64,000 nt of DNA from NCBI RefSeq assembly GCF_003712195.1, contig NZ_RDSD01000014.1, forward strand, positions 1 through 64,000, given 5' to 3'. Below, in pieces: positions 8,698 through 17,566 of the stretch. The stretch is from Proteiniphilum sp. X52 (lineage in GTDB: Bacteria > Bacteroidota > Bacteroidia > Bacteroidales > Dysgonomonadaceae). The stretch's first letter is position 1. Each line of letters starts with the position of its first letter. Position numbers and translations under genes: made by a program. Under the pieces are notes generated by a model. That model searched no databases. It was not told the origin of the DNA and saw nothing but the letters and a program-made list of their open reading frames with translations.

Positions 8698-8746
8698 ATC
8701 TCTTTTGATTCAATTTATTGATCGTTTGCGTCAAGCGAGGGCAGCG

Positions 8747-8754
8747 CAAATTTA
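8747..8754 (-). promoter_or_regulatory. -7 box of pncB promoter
   Basis: TAAATTTG on the minus strand matches TAnnTTTG and lies about 50 nt before the pncB start. The three dispersed repeats at 8755-8834 lie just upstream and would overlap the -33 region. Confidence 0.45.
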
Positions 8755-8834
8755 GAGGAGCCTGCGACTCAATTAACCCTTGAGAAGCGAAGGCGACTCA
8801 ATTGAAAATAGAGGAGCGAAGGCGACTCAAAATG
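8755..8834 (+). repeat. Three copies of a ~20 bp dispersed repeat
   Basis: GAGGAGCGAAGGCGACTCAA occurs three times with small changes. The same word in reverse complement lies at about 16266-16285 before tolC. The gap 8698-9093 holds these repeats and the pncB promoter. I see no gene or RNA in the rest of it. Confidence 0.65.
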
Positions 8835-9093
8835 ACCATTGTAGTTGAATAATACAACATCTCAAACCCAAATCCGGTTCACCTCTCTTTTTATTCTTGA
8901 GTCCCCTCCGAAAAGTCTTTTTTACCCAAATTTCCCTCAAAACGACTATTGATTTTCAATGAGTTGGAGACCGGTGAAATCGGTTTTTGCCATCATCAAC
9001 AGATTTTTCCCATTCTTTTTAAACGAATCGAAAAAACCGGGAGATTGTAAACCGATGGTAAAAAACATGAAGGCTAAAAAGGAACGGAAAGAT

Positions 9094-9291
9094 TTACTTC
9101 CTCATGAAGCTGCCTATCAATCCTCCAAGCAATAAGCCATAGATGCAATTAGCCCACCATTCCGACGAAAAACCAAAGGTACCGTCATAGATCCCATAAT
9201 ATTGCCAGTAAAAATATCCGGCAATCGATCCCAGCATCATTCCAAGGAAAGAGGCCCTGTTTTTCCTGAAAAATAAAAAAAATGTCTTCAT
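9094..9291 (-). CDS. Small DUF6132-like membrane protein
   Basis: A 65-residue protein with two hydrophobic segments (about 14-30 and 48-63), a Gly-rich SIAGYFYWQYYG turn in the first and YGLLLGGLIGSF in the second. Size and pattern resemble the DUF6132 family of Bacteroidetes, whose function is not known. It follows the thioredoxin-like gene by 25 nt on the same strand, so the two are probably co-transcribed. The usual cysteines found in some relatives between the segments are absent here. Confidence 0.65.
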   Translation of the reverse strand: MKTFFLFFRKNRASFLGMMLGSIAGYFYWQYYGIYDGTFGFSSEWWANCIYGLLLGGLIGSFMRK

Positions 9292-9316
9292 AACGATAAC
9301 GGCTGATGGAACATTC

Positions 9317-9760
9317 TTAATGATGCATCTTATTCACTATTTTCTCTAAATTGCCGGCAGATACGACCCCCATGACTCGTTTTGTTTCAACATCCCCATT
9401 AAATATTAATAAATTGGGAATACCCGAGACATTGTATTTATAATAATATTCGGCATGCCCTTCAATGTCCATGGCATAAAAATGAATACCTTGAAGATTT
9501 TCCGCATCCAACTGTTCTATATTGTGGCGCATCTTTTGGCACAATTCGGAATCTTTCCTATAGAAAAACAGAAAGGTTATGCCCTCTTTGTCCAGACTAA
9601 TCTCATCCACTTCCGTGAGAATGGAATTGGTGTTCTCCGACAAAGGGATATGGTTGACTTTTTTTTCGGCTATAACTCCGGTCAGCACGAAGAATATTAC
9701 AATTGCCAGCAAAAAATGCCAGGGTTTGAAATAAAAAGAGTGACCATTGCTCATATTCAT
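9317..9760 (-). CDS. Membrane-anchored thioredoxin-like protein lacking the CxxC pair
   Basis: A 147-residue protein with one N-terminal membrane helix (about 13-31) and a thioredoxin fold outside it. ITFLFFYRKDSELCQKM is the position of the active site. A normal thioredoxin has WCxxC, while here the first Cys is Ser and only the second Cys remains. The cis-proline region is present in VSGIPNLLIFNGD. It may bind partners or a mixed disulfide rather than act as a dithiol reductase. It is paired with the DUF6132-like gene downstream. The second Met (9754) is an alternative start. Confidence 0.78.
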   Translation of the reverse strand: MNMSNGHSFYFKPWHFLLAIVIFFVLTGVIAEKKVNHIPLSENTNSILTEVDEISLDKEGITFLFFYRKDSELCQKMRHNIEQLDAENLQGIHFYAMDIEGHAEYYYKYNVSGIPNLLIFNGDVETKRVMGVVSAGNLEKIVNKMHH

Positions 9761-9766
9761 TTACTC

Positions 9767-9890
9767 AAGATTTATTTATGATTTGCCTTCCCAATAAGAT
9801 CATTCCTGTAAAACTCCTCATCGAGCACACCATTACGGATACGGTAGAGACCATTGCTATTTCTAATCCTCGTTTTATTGGATGATAAAA
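9767..9890 (-). pseudogene. Possible degraded coding remnant
   Basis: The minus strand of the gap 9761-10103 has an open stretch without a start codon that reads NGLYRIRNGVLDEEF and ends in YRNDLIGKANHK before a stop, with a stop about 40 codons upstream. The composition looks protein-like, but I recognise no family. The rest of the gap holds only the terminator at 10040-10077. Confidence 0.25.
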
Positions 9891-10039
9891 TTGATTACCC
9901 TCCTATTTTTCGTAATACAAAGTTATGGTAGAGTTCCCCGCCTTTTTTCACAAACTTACCGAAACGAATGTTTTGGTTACCCAACTGTACAAAACCGGCA
10001 CCCAAATGTGGCCGACTGAAACATGTACGACGGAAAATC

Positions 10040-10077
10040 AAAAAAAGAAAGGCGCCATTTTTTGAGCAACGCCTTTC
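10040..10077 (-). terminator. Terminator of the efflux operon
   Basis: GAAAGGCG (10047-10054) pairs perfectly with CGCCTTTC (10070-10077). On the minus strand the stem is followed by seven T. It lies 26 nt past the stop of the PII-like gene. Confidence 0.8.
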
Positions 10078-10103
10078 CGAAATTGATCATCCGGACCAAA
10101 GAA

Positions 10104-10397
10104 TCACATCATATCTTCAATATTCCAGACAAAGGCGCGCAGGCCCAAGTTGGGCGATTCCTCATCGAGTTCCCTCAGATAGTCGAGCAACAGCTTCACC
10201 CTGTCATCCTCCACAATGGTGAGGATGGCCTTGTTCACCGAAGGCCAGGCGTGGGAGCCGTAATGCGGCTCTCCGGTCTTGCTTCCCCGTCCGTGGATCT
10301 CTTTCCATGAAGTGAACCCGCGTATATTGAGCGAACTCAGGTTGGCCACGATCTCATCGTAATGCGCCTGGTCCAAAGTTATCATTACTGCTTTCAT
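10104..10397 (-). CDS. PII-like small protein linked to the RND pump
   Basis: A 97-residue protein with a ferredoxin-like/PII-type pattern: a first strand MKAVMITLDQ, a helix, a flexible region with FTSWKEIHGRGSKTGEPHYGSHAW that corresponds to the PII T-loop, a strand KAILTIVEDD and a final helix. It resembles DUF3240-type PII-like proteins that accompany heavy-metal or drug RND pumps. It is the last gene of the tetR-tolC-MFP-RND locus, so a role in sensing or trimming pump activity is inferred. The histidines in the loop could bind metal, but this is not shown. Confidence 0.65.
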   Translation of the reverse strand: MKAVMITLDQAHYDEIVANLSSLNIRGFTSWKEIHGRGSKTGEPHYGSHAWPSVNKAILTIVEDDRVKLLLDYLRELDEESPNLGLRAFVWNIEDMM

Positions 10398-10457
10398 TTT
10401 TTTAAAAATTAGAAGTGAGAACTAAGAAATTAGAAGTGAGGAATTAACAAATTCCCA

Positions 10458-13400
10458 TTACCAATTATCCGTTGTCCATTGTCCATTATCAACTATCAAT
10501 TCAGCGCGGTGTTTCCTGCGCCTTCTGCGCACACCGTAGCCAGCCATCATGGAATAGAGCGCCGGGATCAGTATGAGGGTAATGATGGTGGAGAAGGTCA
10601 TACCTCCTATAATGGAGATCCCCAGAGATTTCCACATCTCCGATCCCTGACCTGTGCCAATTGCCAGGGGAATCATACCCAGGATAGTAGTAAGGGTGGT
10701 CATCAATACGGGGCGCAACCTCGAACGGCCTCCATGCACCACCGCCGTGATGATGGACATGCCCCTCTCCCGGTTCAGGTTGATATAGTCGATCAACACG
10801 ATAGAGTTTTTCACCACCATTCCCACAAGCATGATCAACCCGACAAATCCCATAATACCGAGCGGTTCACCCGTGAGGGCAAGGAAGAGGATTGAACCGG
10901 TAAAAGCAAACGGCACGGTCAGGATGATCATAAACGGATAGGAGAGCGACTCGAACTGCGATGCCAATACAATATATACCAGCAGAGAAACGATCATAAG
11001 AAGAAGTCCCAACTGTGAAAATGATTCCTGCTGGTCTTCCAGAGACCCACCTATCTCCATCTGCACGCCTGCCGGCAGATCGGCTTGGGACATAATGGTA
11101 TTTACATCGGCCACCACCTCACTGAGGGCACGTCCGTAAATGGTACCGGTCACCGTCGCAATACGCTGGCGATCCTGCCGGTCGATCTGCGGCAATGTGG
11201 AAGTTTCTATCACTGTTCCCAGATCGCGCACCCGCACACCGGCTCCCATCGTGTTGTATATCAGTATGTTTTCGACATCTTCGATAGACTGCCGGTATTG
11301 TTCTTCATACCGCACCCGGATATCATACTCTTCTCCTTCTTCACGGAAACGTGACATGACAAGACCGTTGATCCTGTTTCGGATAGCATTGGCCGCCGTA
11401 CTCATGTTCAATCCGTTCAACGCTAATTTCTCGCGATCGAACTGTATCTGGTACTCCATCCGGTAATCTTTTCTCGATACCGTGATATCGCGCAATCCTT
11501 TCACTCCTTCCAGTTTGGTTCTCATCTCGGCAGCGAGTTGGTCGGTGGTTGCAAGGTCATAACCGTAGATATTCACCGCGACATTACTTCCTCCGGTCAT
11601 CCCCATATTGCCTCCGCCCGGCATTACCTGGAAACGGTGCAACTCCGGCATATTGGCAAGATCCCGACGTATTTCGTCAGATATATCATAGATGGTCTTT
11701 TTCCTGTTCTTGGCCTCCGTCAAACGCATCGTATAGGTCATGATATTGGAAGCATTATCCTGCATGGCCGCCCAGGTGTTATCTTCATCGGCGGCCCCCA
11801 CACTGAAAGAGATGATCTGGATCTCCGGATATTTCTCCCGCATTCCCTGTGCTATCCTGTGGCCGGTTTCCCGGGCGACTTCCATACGGGTTCCGGTAGG
11901 CATCTCCACGGTAATGGCAATTTGGTTGTTGTCCGATGCCGGCATAAATTCCGTTTTCAACGTGATGGCACTGATCACCACACTTATGATAAAAACAACG
12001 AACACACCCAACATGGTGAGTCGTCTCCTGCGGGCCACCCAATTCACCACCCGGGAGTAAGCATGGTCGATCCTGTTGAGTACCGGTAATACCTTTTTAT
12101 TGTACCACCTGTCGAAACCGGACACCTTGGCATCCTTGTTCGAGCGCATCATCTTCGCGCTCATCATCGGAGTAAGTGTCAAGGCTATGATCAGCGACAG
12201 CGAGATGATGATGGTTACCATCCATCCCAACTGATTGAACATCACACCGGCAAAACCACTGACCATGGTCATCGGAAGAAATACCGCAATAATGGTCAGT
12301 GTAGAGGCGATTACGGAAAGGGATACTTCTTCCGTACCGTACACAGCAGCCTGTCTGACACGGCTTCCCCGTTCAATATGGGAGGTAATGTTCTCCAGCA
12401 CCACAATGGCATCGTCCACCACCATCCCGATAGTAATGGAAAGAGCCGAGAGCGAGATAATATTGATACTATTCCCGGTGAGGTAAAGATAAATAAACGA
12501 ACCGATCAGCGAGATAGGTATGGTCACCATGATAATGATGGTGGCACGCCACCGCCCCAGGAAGAGAAGGACGATGATGCCCACAATGACCAGCGCCAGC
12601 AGGATCGTCTCGAGCAAACTGTTGATCGACACCTTGATATAATCAGAAGTATCCATTACCGTAACCAGCTTGATATCGGGCGGAAGGCTCTTCTCCAGTT
12701 CGGGCATTTGCGCCTTCACCGCGTCGGCAATGGCCGCCGTATTGGCACCCGACTGTTTTTGGACCACGATGGAAGCACTCCGCTGCCCGTTGGTATAGTT
12801 CTCCTGTATACGGGACTCCAGCGTGTCTTTCACCGAGGCCACATCCCGCAGATAGATGGCGCGTCCCTGGTTGTTACCCACAATGATATCGTTCAGGTCG
12901 CGGCTGTTCTTGAATTCCCCCTCCAGGCGTAACATATAGGTCTGCGTGCCGATATCGAAATTACCGGCGGGGACATTCACATTTTCAGTGGCGATCACTT
13001 GTGCGATCTGTTCCAGGGAAATATTGTATGCCTCCAGTTTTTCAGGTATCACATTCACCTGTATCTCCCTTTGGGGGGCACCACTGACAGAAACGGTTCC
13101 CACACCCGAAATACGGTTGAGCGGGTTGGCCACCTGTTCGTCGAGTATCTTATAGAGTGCTCCCGAGCTCTCTTGCGCGGTGGCGGAGAGCACCACCACC
13201 GGTATCATGTCGGAGCTGAATTTCAGGATCATGGGGTCTTCCGTCCCGTCGGGAAGGAATCCCGATACCAGGGCCACCTTGTCCCGCACATCGTTCATCA
13301 CGGCATCCATATCTGTGCCGAATTCGAACTCCAGCATGATCATCGACATACCGTCCCGGGATTGTGATGTAATCTCTTTCAGTTTCTCGGTAGAGTTCAG

Positions 13401-13610
13401 GACATCTTCCAGCGGACGGGTCACATTGGTCTCCACGTCTTCGGCACCCGCGCCCGCATAGGAGGTCATGACCGAGACGATATTCAGGTCGATATTGGGA
13501 TAGAGGTCTATAGGCAATTGCCTGTAGAACAAAATGCCTATCAGCACAACACCGATAAATATCAATGATGTTCCCACGGGATTTTTTACCGCGGTTTCAT
13601 ATATCTTCAT
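10458..13610 (-). CDS. RND efflux transporter, permease subunit (AcrB/MdtB-like)
   Basis: A 1050-residue inner-membrane proton-driven pump with the RND plan: one helix, a large periplasmic loop, six helices, a second loop and five more helices. The proton-relay aspartates are present in GMVVDDAIVVLEN in TM4. ALSITIGMV and the FAGVMFNQLGW region are typical of the HAE1 family. Together with the MFP and TolC proteins upstream it should form a tripartite exporter for drugs, detergents or bile-like compounds. The substrate cannot be assigned. A short tail after TM12 is basic and then polar. Confidence 0.95.
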   Translation of the reverse strand: MKIYETAVKNPVGTSLIFIGVVLIGILFYRQLPIDLYPNIDLNIVSVMTSYAGAGAEDVETNVTRPLEDVLNSTEKLKEITSQSRDGMSMIMLEFEFGTDMDAVMNDVRDKVALVSGFLPDGTEDPMILKFSSDMIPVVVLSATAQESSGALYKILDEQVANPLNRISGVGTVSVSGAPQREIQVNVIPEKLEAYNISLEQIAQVIATENVNVPAGNFDIGTQTYMLRLEGEFKNSRDLNDIIVGNNQGRAIYLRDVASVKDTLESRIQENYTNGQRSASIVVQKQSGANTAAIADAVKAQMPELEKSLPPDIKLVTVMDTSDYIKVSINSLLETILLALVIVGIIVLLFLGRWRATIIIMVTIPISLIGSFIYLYLTGNSINIISLSALSITIGMVVDDAIVVLENITSHIERGSRVRQAAVYGTEEVSLSVIASTLTIIAVFLPMTMVSGFAGVMFNQLGWMVTIIISLSLIIALTLTPMMSAKMMRSNKDAKVSGFDRWYNKKVLPVLNRIDHAYSRVVNWVARRRRLTMLGVFVVFIISVVISAITLKTEFMPASDNNQIAITVEMPTGTRMEVARETGHRIAQGMREKYPEIQIISFSVGAADEDNTWAAMQDNASNIMTYTMRLTEAKNRKKTIYDISDEIRRDLANMPELHRFQVMPGGGNMGMTGGSNVAVNIYGYDLATTDQLAAEMRTKLEGVKGLRDITVSRKDYRMEYQIQFDREKLALNGLNMSTAANAIRNRINGLVMSRFREEGEEYDIRVRYEEQYRQSIEDVENILIYNTMGAGVRVRDLGTVIETSTLPQIDRQDRQRIATVTGTIYGRALSEVVADVNTIMSQADLPAGVQMEIGGSLEDQQESFSQLGLLLMIVSLLVYIVLASQFESLSYPFMIILTVPFAFTGSILFLALTGEPLGIMGFVGLIMLVGMVVKNSIVLIDYINLNRERGMSIITAVVHGGRSRLRPVLMTTLTTILGMIPLAIGTGQGSEMWKSLGISIIGGMTFSTIITLILIPALYSMMAGYGVRRRRRKHRAELIVDNGQWTTDNW

Positions 13611-13670
13611 ACTATTTTATTTTTTATTCCAGATTCAATATTCCAGGTTCGAAATAATCAATCTTGAATT

Positions 13671-14705
13671 TTAATCAATAACTTCCACCTCAGTCCCGTC
13701 AATCAGGCCTGTATTCCCCTCCACGATTACCCTGTCACCGTCGTTCAGTCCTGAGACGATCTCATATTTATCGTTGATACGGACTCCCGGTTGTACCAAA
13801 GTGTAGATAGCCTTTCCCTCTTTTTCCACGAACACATAACGGTCGTTTGAGCCGACCTGCTTGAGGACAGCCCTGTCGGAAAGCAACGGACGCTCGTTGG
13901 TGCCGAAATTCATCCTCACACGGGCGAACATGCCGGGACGCAGCCGCTGATCACCATTAGGCACCGATATCTCCACGGTAAAAGTGTGCGAAACCGGGTC
14001 GAGCGTGGGGTAAACCAGTGACACACTCCCCTGAAATCTTTCACCGCCCAAGGCGTCTACTGACACTTCCACAGGCATTCCCTTCACCACCTGGCTATAA
14101 TAAGACTCTGAAATATTGACTTTCACCTTCACCGGATTGATACTCTCAATGGTGAGGATAGGTAATTGTCCGGCCACATCACCCGGATCGTAATTACGGG
14201 CAGTCACCACCCCGTTCACCGGACTGGTCAGTGTGGTATTCTCATCCAGATTATTCAGGGCATACTCCGCCACATCGAGTTGGGTCTTTGCCTGATCGAG
14301 CTGCTGTTTGGAAATACCCCCCACTTCATATAGCTCTTTATAACGTTCATAGTCCCTCTTTAAGGTGGCCACCTGTGTCTGTTGTTGTGAAAGGTTTGCC
14401 TTATCCATGGTTACCAGGGTCTGCCCGCGACGAACCTGCGAACCCACATCCACTTTAATCTCGCGGATCCGTCCTCCCATGGCGGGAGCAATATTATTCA
14501 CCTGATCGGCCTCTACCGTGGCGGTAAAGGTAGATATCTGCTCCACCGGCACTAACTGCACCTCTTCCACACGTACCTTGGTTTTCCGTGAAGCTTCACT
14601 TTCAGCGCTTCCGGTACGGTCTGCTCCCCCGCAGGAGGCAAGCAATGCGACTGCCAGCAAAGGAGTTATTCTCAATAAACTGTATCGTCTCATATAATTA
14701 TTCAT
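13671..14705 (-). CDS. RND efflux periplasmic adaptor (MFP/HlyD family)
   Basis: A 344-residue lipoprotein with a lipobox LLASC near residue 25. A barrel-sandwich domain follows (VGSQVRRGQTLVTMD), then an alpha-hairpin (about 95-145), the second lipoyl half (LTSPVNGVVTARN), a beta-barrel, and the membrane-proximal domain ending in GDRVIVEGN. It links the inner-membrane RND pump to TolC. The gene lies between tolC and the pump gene with short gaps, all co-directional, so the three are one operon. Confidence 0.94.
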   Translation of the reverse strand: MNNYMRRYSLLRITPLLAVALLASCGGADRTGSAESEASRKTKVRVEEVQLVPVEQISTFTATVEADQVNNIAPAMGGRIREIKVDVGSQVRRGQTLVTMDKANLSQQQTQVATLKRDYERYKELYEVGGISKQQLDQAKTQLDVAEYALNNLDENTTLTSPVNGVVTARNYDPGDVAGQLPILTIESINPVKVKVNISESYYSQVVKGMPVEVSVDALGGERFQGSVSLVYPTLDPVSHTFTVEISVPNGDQRLRPGMFARVRMNFGTNERPLLSDRAVLKQVGSNDRYVFVEKEGKAIYTLVQPGVRINDKYEIVSGLNDGDRVIVEGNTGLIDGTEVEVID

Positions 14706-14776
14706 ATATTTTATTTTTAAATTTGGGATTTCAAAATCTCACCATCTCCGCAGTCCCCCGGTCGTATAACACCTTT

Positions 14777-16234
14777 TCACTCAAAATTCACCGGTGCGAT
14801 ATCATAACCGAGCACCTTTTCCAGGTCGGCTTTGGCCGAGAGATAATCGTAAATGGCGTTCCTGTACTGCAACTCGGCGTTGAGCACGGCCAGTGCCGCC
14901 GCATTGACATCCACGATGGTGCCCATCCCCGTCTCGTACCGCTTCAGGGTGATCTCATGTCCTTTACGCGCCTGTTCGACGGACGACTGTGCGGCCACTA
15001 CCTGTTCGATATTTTTGTGGATAAGGTCGTAATTGTTTCTGATCGACAACTTGAGTCCTCTTTCCACATCCTTGCGCTGTTCATCCAACTGCCATAGCTG
15101 TAGCTGCGATTGTTTCAAGTTGTGGTAGCGTTGTCCGCCGCTGAAGAGAGGTATCTGAAGCGTAACACCCAGCATGGAATAAGGATCCCATCGGTAAGTG
15201 TTGATCTTGAAATCGTTGTTCTGGCTCATATAAGTCCAGTTGAAAGAGGTAACCAGTGAGGGAGCATACTGCAGTTTCTGCAGTTCATAGGCTTTCAGAG
15301 CTTGTTCGGCCTGCAGGTCGAATTGCCTGATATCGCTGTTGTTGATGAGCGAAGTGTCCGCCGGGATAATGGCATCAAACATACTCTTCTGATAATCATC
15401 CAGCGAACCCACCACTTTCAGCGGCAGATCGCTGTCTATGCCCATCAGCATTTTCAGTTGCAGTTCGGCGATTTTCATCATATTCTCCGACTGGAGTATA
15501 CTGGGGATAAGGCTTTTCAGCCGCACATCGGCGGTGATCACATCATATTCGGCCACTATCCCCTGATTGTATCGGAGACGGATGTCCTCCAGGTTAATGG
15601 AGTCTGTCTCGTAGGTTTTCCTGAATACGTCGTGGCTGTCCTGTGCCAGCAGCAGGCTGAAGAATGATTTCTTCACCTGGTTCACCAGATCGATGCGCGA
15701 CGCGCGCGCTTTCTCCATGGAAAGTTGGATATCCACCTCACTCATCTGGATATTTTTCCAGAGCGAGGGTACCACCAACGGCAGGCTTACATTCAACCCC
15801 GCCGACCAGGAATTGAAACGTCCCATCTGGATACCTTCTCCGGAACTTTCGGTATCACCACCCATCACCTTTTGCAACACCTGCAGTACCTCTAACTCTT
15901 TGTCGGTATAGTCTCCGGGATTGATGCCGCCACCTATCAGGCTGAAACCTTCATCAAAATATACCGTCTGCCTTTTGATGGCCCGCTGGTACTGCCCGAT
16001 CAGATCCATCTGAGGCATAAGGGCTCCGTAGGCTGATTTCTTCGCATACTGCTTCTTGGTGATCTCCATATCGGCGACCTTTATTGTGGGATTTTCGCTC
16101 AAGGCGATCTCCAATGCCCGGTTCAAATCGATCCGCAAACTATCGGTTTGTCGCGCTGTCGCCCTCGATAAGCCGGCAAGGCCCGGCACCATCAGTAATA
16201 ATAGTATTTTGCTTCGTAGATTCATTATAATCAC
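14777..16234 (-). CDS. TolC family outer membrane efflux protein
   Basis: A 485-residue outer-membrane channel with an N-terminal signal peptide (about 8-27 after MNLRSK). Two OEP repeats of long amphipathic helices follow at about 35-240 and 265-470, with NLEDIRLRYNQGIVAEYDV and LKRYETGMGTIVDVN as the repeated elements. It would form the exit duct of the tripartite pump. The Met at 16225 is an alternative start. The upstream gap to tetR is filled by the 72-bp repeat, so the two genes need not share a transcript. Confidence 0.93.
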   Translation of the reverse strand: MIIMNLRSKILLLLMVPGLAGLSRATARQTDSLRIDLNRALEIALSENPTIKVADMEITKKQYAKKSAYGALMPQMDLIGQYQRAIKRQTVYFDEGFSLIGGGINPGDYTDKELEVLQVLQKVMGGDTESSGEGIQMGRFNSWSAGLNVSLPLVVPSLWKNIQMSEVDIQLSMEKARASRIDLVNQVKKSFFSLLLAQDSHDVFRKTYETDSINLEDIRLRYNQGIVAEYDVITADVRLKSLIPSILQSENMMKIAELQLKMLMGIDSDLPLKVVGSLDDYQKSMFDAIIPADTSLINNSDIRQFDLQAEQALKAYELQKLQYAPSLVTSFNWTYMSQNNDFKINTYRWDPYSMLGVTLQIPLFSGGQRYHNLKQSQLQLWQLDEQRKDVERGLKLSIRNNYDLIHKNIEQVVAAQSSVEQARKGHEITLKRYETGMGTIVDVNAAALAVLNAELQYRNAIYDYLSAKADLEKVLGYDIAPVNFE

Positions 16235-16265
16235 TTGTTTTAATAGTTCAATTACATTAGACTAT

Positions 16266-16285
16266 TTGAGTCGCCTTCGCTCCTC
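16266..16285 (-). repeat. Dispersed 20 bp repeat copy
   Basis: GAGTCGCCTTCGCTCCTC is the reverse complement of the repeat found three times at 8755-8834. Here it lies about 30-50 nt upstream of tolC. Confidence 0.6.
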
Positions 16286-16339
16286 GATTTTCAATTCTGG
16301 CAACGACATAATCCAAGCAAGCTTGTTTTCTGTTCGTAT

Positions 16340-16499
16340 TGCTTAACGAAACAGTTCAATTACATTAGACTATTTCTGCGCTCGGCAAAGTAAATAAATT
16401 CACTTTGCACTTGCTTAACGAAATAGTTCAATTTCATTAGACTATTTCTGCGCTCGGCAAAGTAAATAAATTCACTTTGCACTTGCTTAACGAAATAGT
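16340..16499 (+). repeat. 72 bp tandem repeat, 2.2 copies
   Basis: A 72-bp unit beginning TGCTTAACGAAA starts at 16340, 16412 and 16484. The first two copies are almost identical and the third stops at the tetR stop codon. A single copy in the opposite orientation lies at about 31735-31825 upstream of the serpin gene, and a diverged relative at about 37745-37850. It is an intergenic repeat family with no coding content. Confidence 0.85.
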
Positions 16500-17108
16500 T
16501 CATTTGTTTTTTTGTTGTTCCAGGTGGGCATCTATAATCCGAATCCCTTTGCCGGTCATGATACCCCGTAAAAAATTGATCATCATTGTGTAGAAAAGTT
16601 CTCTAAACGAAAAAGGAGGCTTTTCGAGGTAGGAGGCGCGGATATAAGTGTAGGTGCTTTCTTCTACCAGAAAGGCAGCTACATTCACATTCAGATCCTC
16701 ACGGATATATCCCTCTTCAATCCCCTGCCGCAGGAAATTCCTCAAATCAACATTATTGATCTCGGTATGCCTCCTGATCAGACTGGCAGCCCGAGGATAA
16801 TATTTCTGAATGTCTTCGAAGAATTTCACATTCCAAACAGGTGTATTCTCATGCACTTCGATGATTTTGATAAAAACCTCCACCACATTATCGCATTGGG
16901 CGAATAGAGTTTCAAACATCTCTTTTCTTCTATCTCCAAACCAGAGAAGAGTCGACAACAGAATATCTTCCTTATCTTTGAAATTCTCATACAATGTTCT
17001 TTTAGAGATACCTATAGAGGATGCTATCTCATCCATCGACACATTCTTTATACCGTATTGCCGGAACAGATCACCTGCTTTTTCTATAATTCGTTCCTTT
17101 AATTCCAT
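16500..17108 (-). CDS. TetR/AcrR family transcriptional regulator
   Basis: A 202-residue regulator with a TetR N-terminal helix-turn-helix (residues 5-50: IIEKAGDLFRQYG, SMDEIASSIGISKRTLYENF). The C-terminal ligand domain is of no specific subclass. It stands directly upstream of the tolC-MFP-RND locus on the same strand, separated by 265 nt of repeats. It is therefore probably the local repressor of the pump and responds to a pump substrate. The 3' end of the gene abuts the 72-bp repeat. Confidence 0.9.
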   Translation of the reverse strand: MELKERIIEKAGDLFRQYGIKNVSMDEIASSIGISKRTLYENFKDKEDILLSTLLWFGDRRKEMFETLFAQCDNVVEVFIKIIEVHENTPVWNVKFFEDIQKYYPRAASLIRRHTEINNVDLRNFLRQGIEEGYIREDLNVNVAAFLVEESTYTYIRASYLEKPPFSFRELFYTMMINFLRGIMTGKGIRIIDAHLEQQKNK

Positions 17109-17566
17109 TTTTCTATCTAAAAAAGCGGAGCAAAGGTAAAGCGGAAAACCCGAAAAGTCAAATCAGTTTCCAAAGTTTTAACATAGTTTACCTATAAATT
17201 TGTGTGGCGCCCGGAGCTTCCGCGCGGGCGGCAGCGCCTTGTGGCCCGCAACGCCGGCCCTGCTCCTGTCACTGCCAGCAGCATACCCATACCCATTTCC
17301 AAGCACCAGTCGCAGGAGGATAAACAATACCGGCCAATGGATAGCGCCAAAATATTTATCCACGCCGCTGACAAATCCAGGATAAGCTTCCGCTATAGGG
17401 GGAAGCCGGAAGAAGAGTCCCGCGATCAACCAAATCGGAAAATGGCTGTAAATGTATGAAAATGTTTATTGATATTGTGGGGGAGAAGCAATAAAAATTA
17501 TAATTTGTGATGATAATTTTCTAAATTTGCACACATTTATATTTTTACCGCACAATAACAATCAAA
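17109..17566 (+). other. Gene-poor gap with a GC-rich island
   Basis: Bases about 17200-17300 are far richer in G+C than their surroundings and hold a stem of GGCGC with GCGCC. Short open frames exist on both strands, but none resembles a known protein or has a clear start context. TAAATTTG (17195-17202) and TAAATTTG (17522-17529) are possible -7 boxes, the second 38 nt before maeB. The island may be a remnant of a lost gene or a transferred fragment. Confidence 0.3.
17522..17529 (+). promoter_or_regulatory. -7 box of maeB promoter
   Basis: TAAATTTG fits TAnnTTTG and lies 38 nt upstream of the malic enzyme start. A TTTG at 17504-17507 is closer than the normal 19-21 nt spacing. Confidence 0.45.

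Noticed and set aside
17178-17459. Overlapping open frames in the GC-rich island
   Set aside because: Frames on both strands are open only because of high G+C content, and none matches a known family.
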